DNA from: an uncultured Muribaculaceae bacterium
GTDB taxonomy: Bacteria > Bacteroidota > Bacteroidia > Bacteroidales > Muribaculaceae
Length of the DNA: 5,894 bases
Assembly (NCBI GenBank): GCA_934590135.1
Contig: CAKTOT010000118.1
Coordinates: 1 to 5,894 of the forward strand
Reading direction: 5' to 3'
In this document: positions 5,892 through 5,894 of the stretch, piece by piece
Layout of the letters: every line of letters begins with the position of its first letter
Numbering within the stretch: the first letter of the stretch is position 1
Made by a program: the position numbers and the translations under genes
Notes under the pieces: model-generated
What the model saw: only the letters and a program-made list of their open reading frames with translations
The model's database searches: none
Told to the model about the DNA's origin: nothing

Positions 5892-5894
5892 TAT

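Overview
The window looks like a chromosomal housekeeping segment from a Bacteroidales bacterium, possibly Muribaculaceae; the family-level guess is weak. Three things support this. Two intergenic regions carry the Bacteroidetes primary-sigma promoter form (TTTG or TTG, 20-bp spacer, TAnnTTTGC). Three of the four genes lack a clear Shine-Dalgarno site. The gene set (ClpC, tandem DUF1599 protein, MauE/DoxX-like membrane protein, triosephosphate isomerase) is one I associate with that order. All four protein genes are complete and on the + strand. I see no tRNA, rRNA, CRISPR array, insertion sequence or prophage piece.

Layout. 1-262 is non-coding: a terminator-like hairpin with a long T-rich tract (4-57), then the leader of clpC, which contains a perfect 10-bp inverted repeat (137-146 with 226-235) that could close a branched RNA fold. 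263-2809 encodes an 848-residue ClpC-type AAA+ unfoldase with both ATPase modules intact, a ClpP-docking-type loop and a divergent N-terminal domain. 2828-2874 is a strong intrinsic terminator. A textbook Bacteroidetes promoter (2991-3023) starts a two-gene unit: a 186-residue protein made of two DUF1599-type repeats (3052-3612) and, 5 bp later, a 431-residue six-helix membrane protein with a CGCFG motif and a cysteine-poor thioredoxin-like periplasmic domain (3618-4913). A second promoter of the same form (4964-4997) drives tpiA (5072-5830), followed by a strong hairpin (5857-5891) near the window edge.

How the genes relate. clpC is a separate unit, insulated by its own terminator, and serves protein quality control. 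The DUF1599 and MauE-like genes are probably co-transcribed. tpiA has its own promoter, but no terminator separates it from the MauE-like gene, so read-through is possible. tpiA also differs in codon choice (few ATA isoleucine codons), as expected for a highly expressed glycolytic gene.

I do not see an obviously new multi-gene system here. The points most worth a second look are the structured clpC leader, the altered ClpC N-domain, the two-repeat DUF1599 protein and the MauE-like fusion whose thioredoxin-like part lacks a CxxC.
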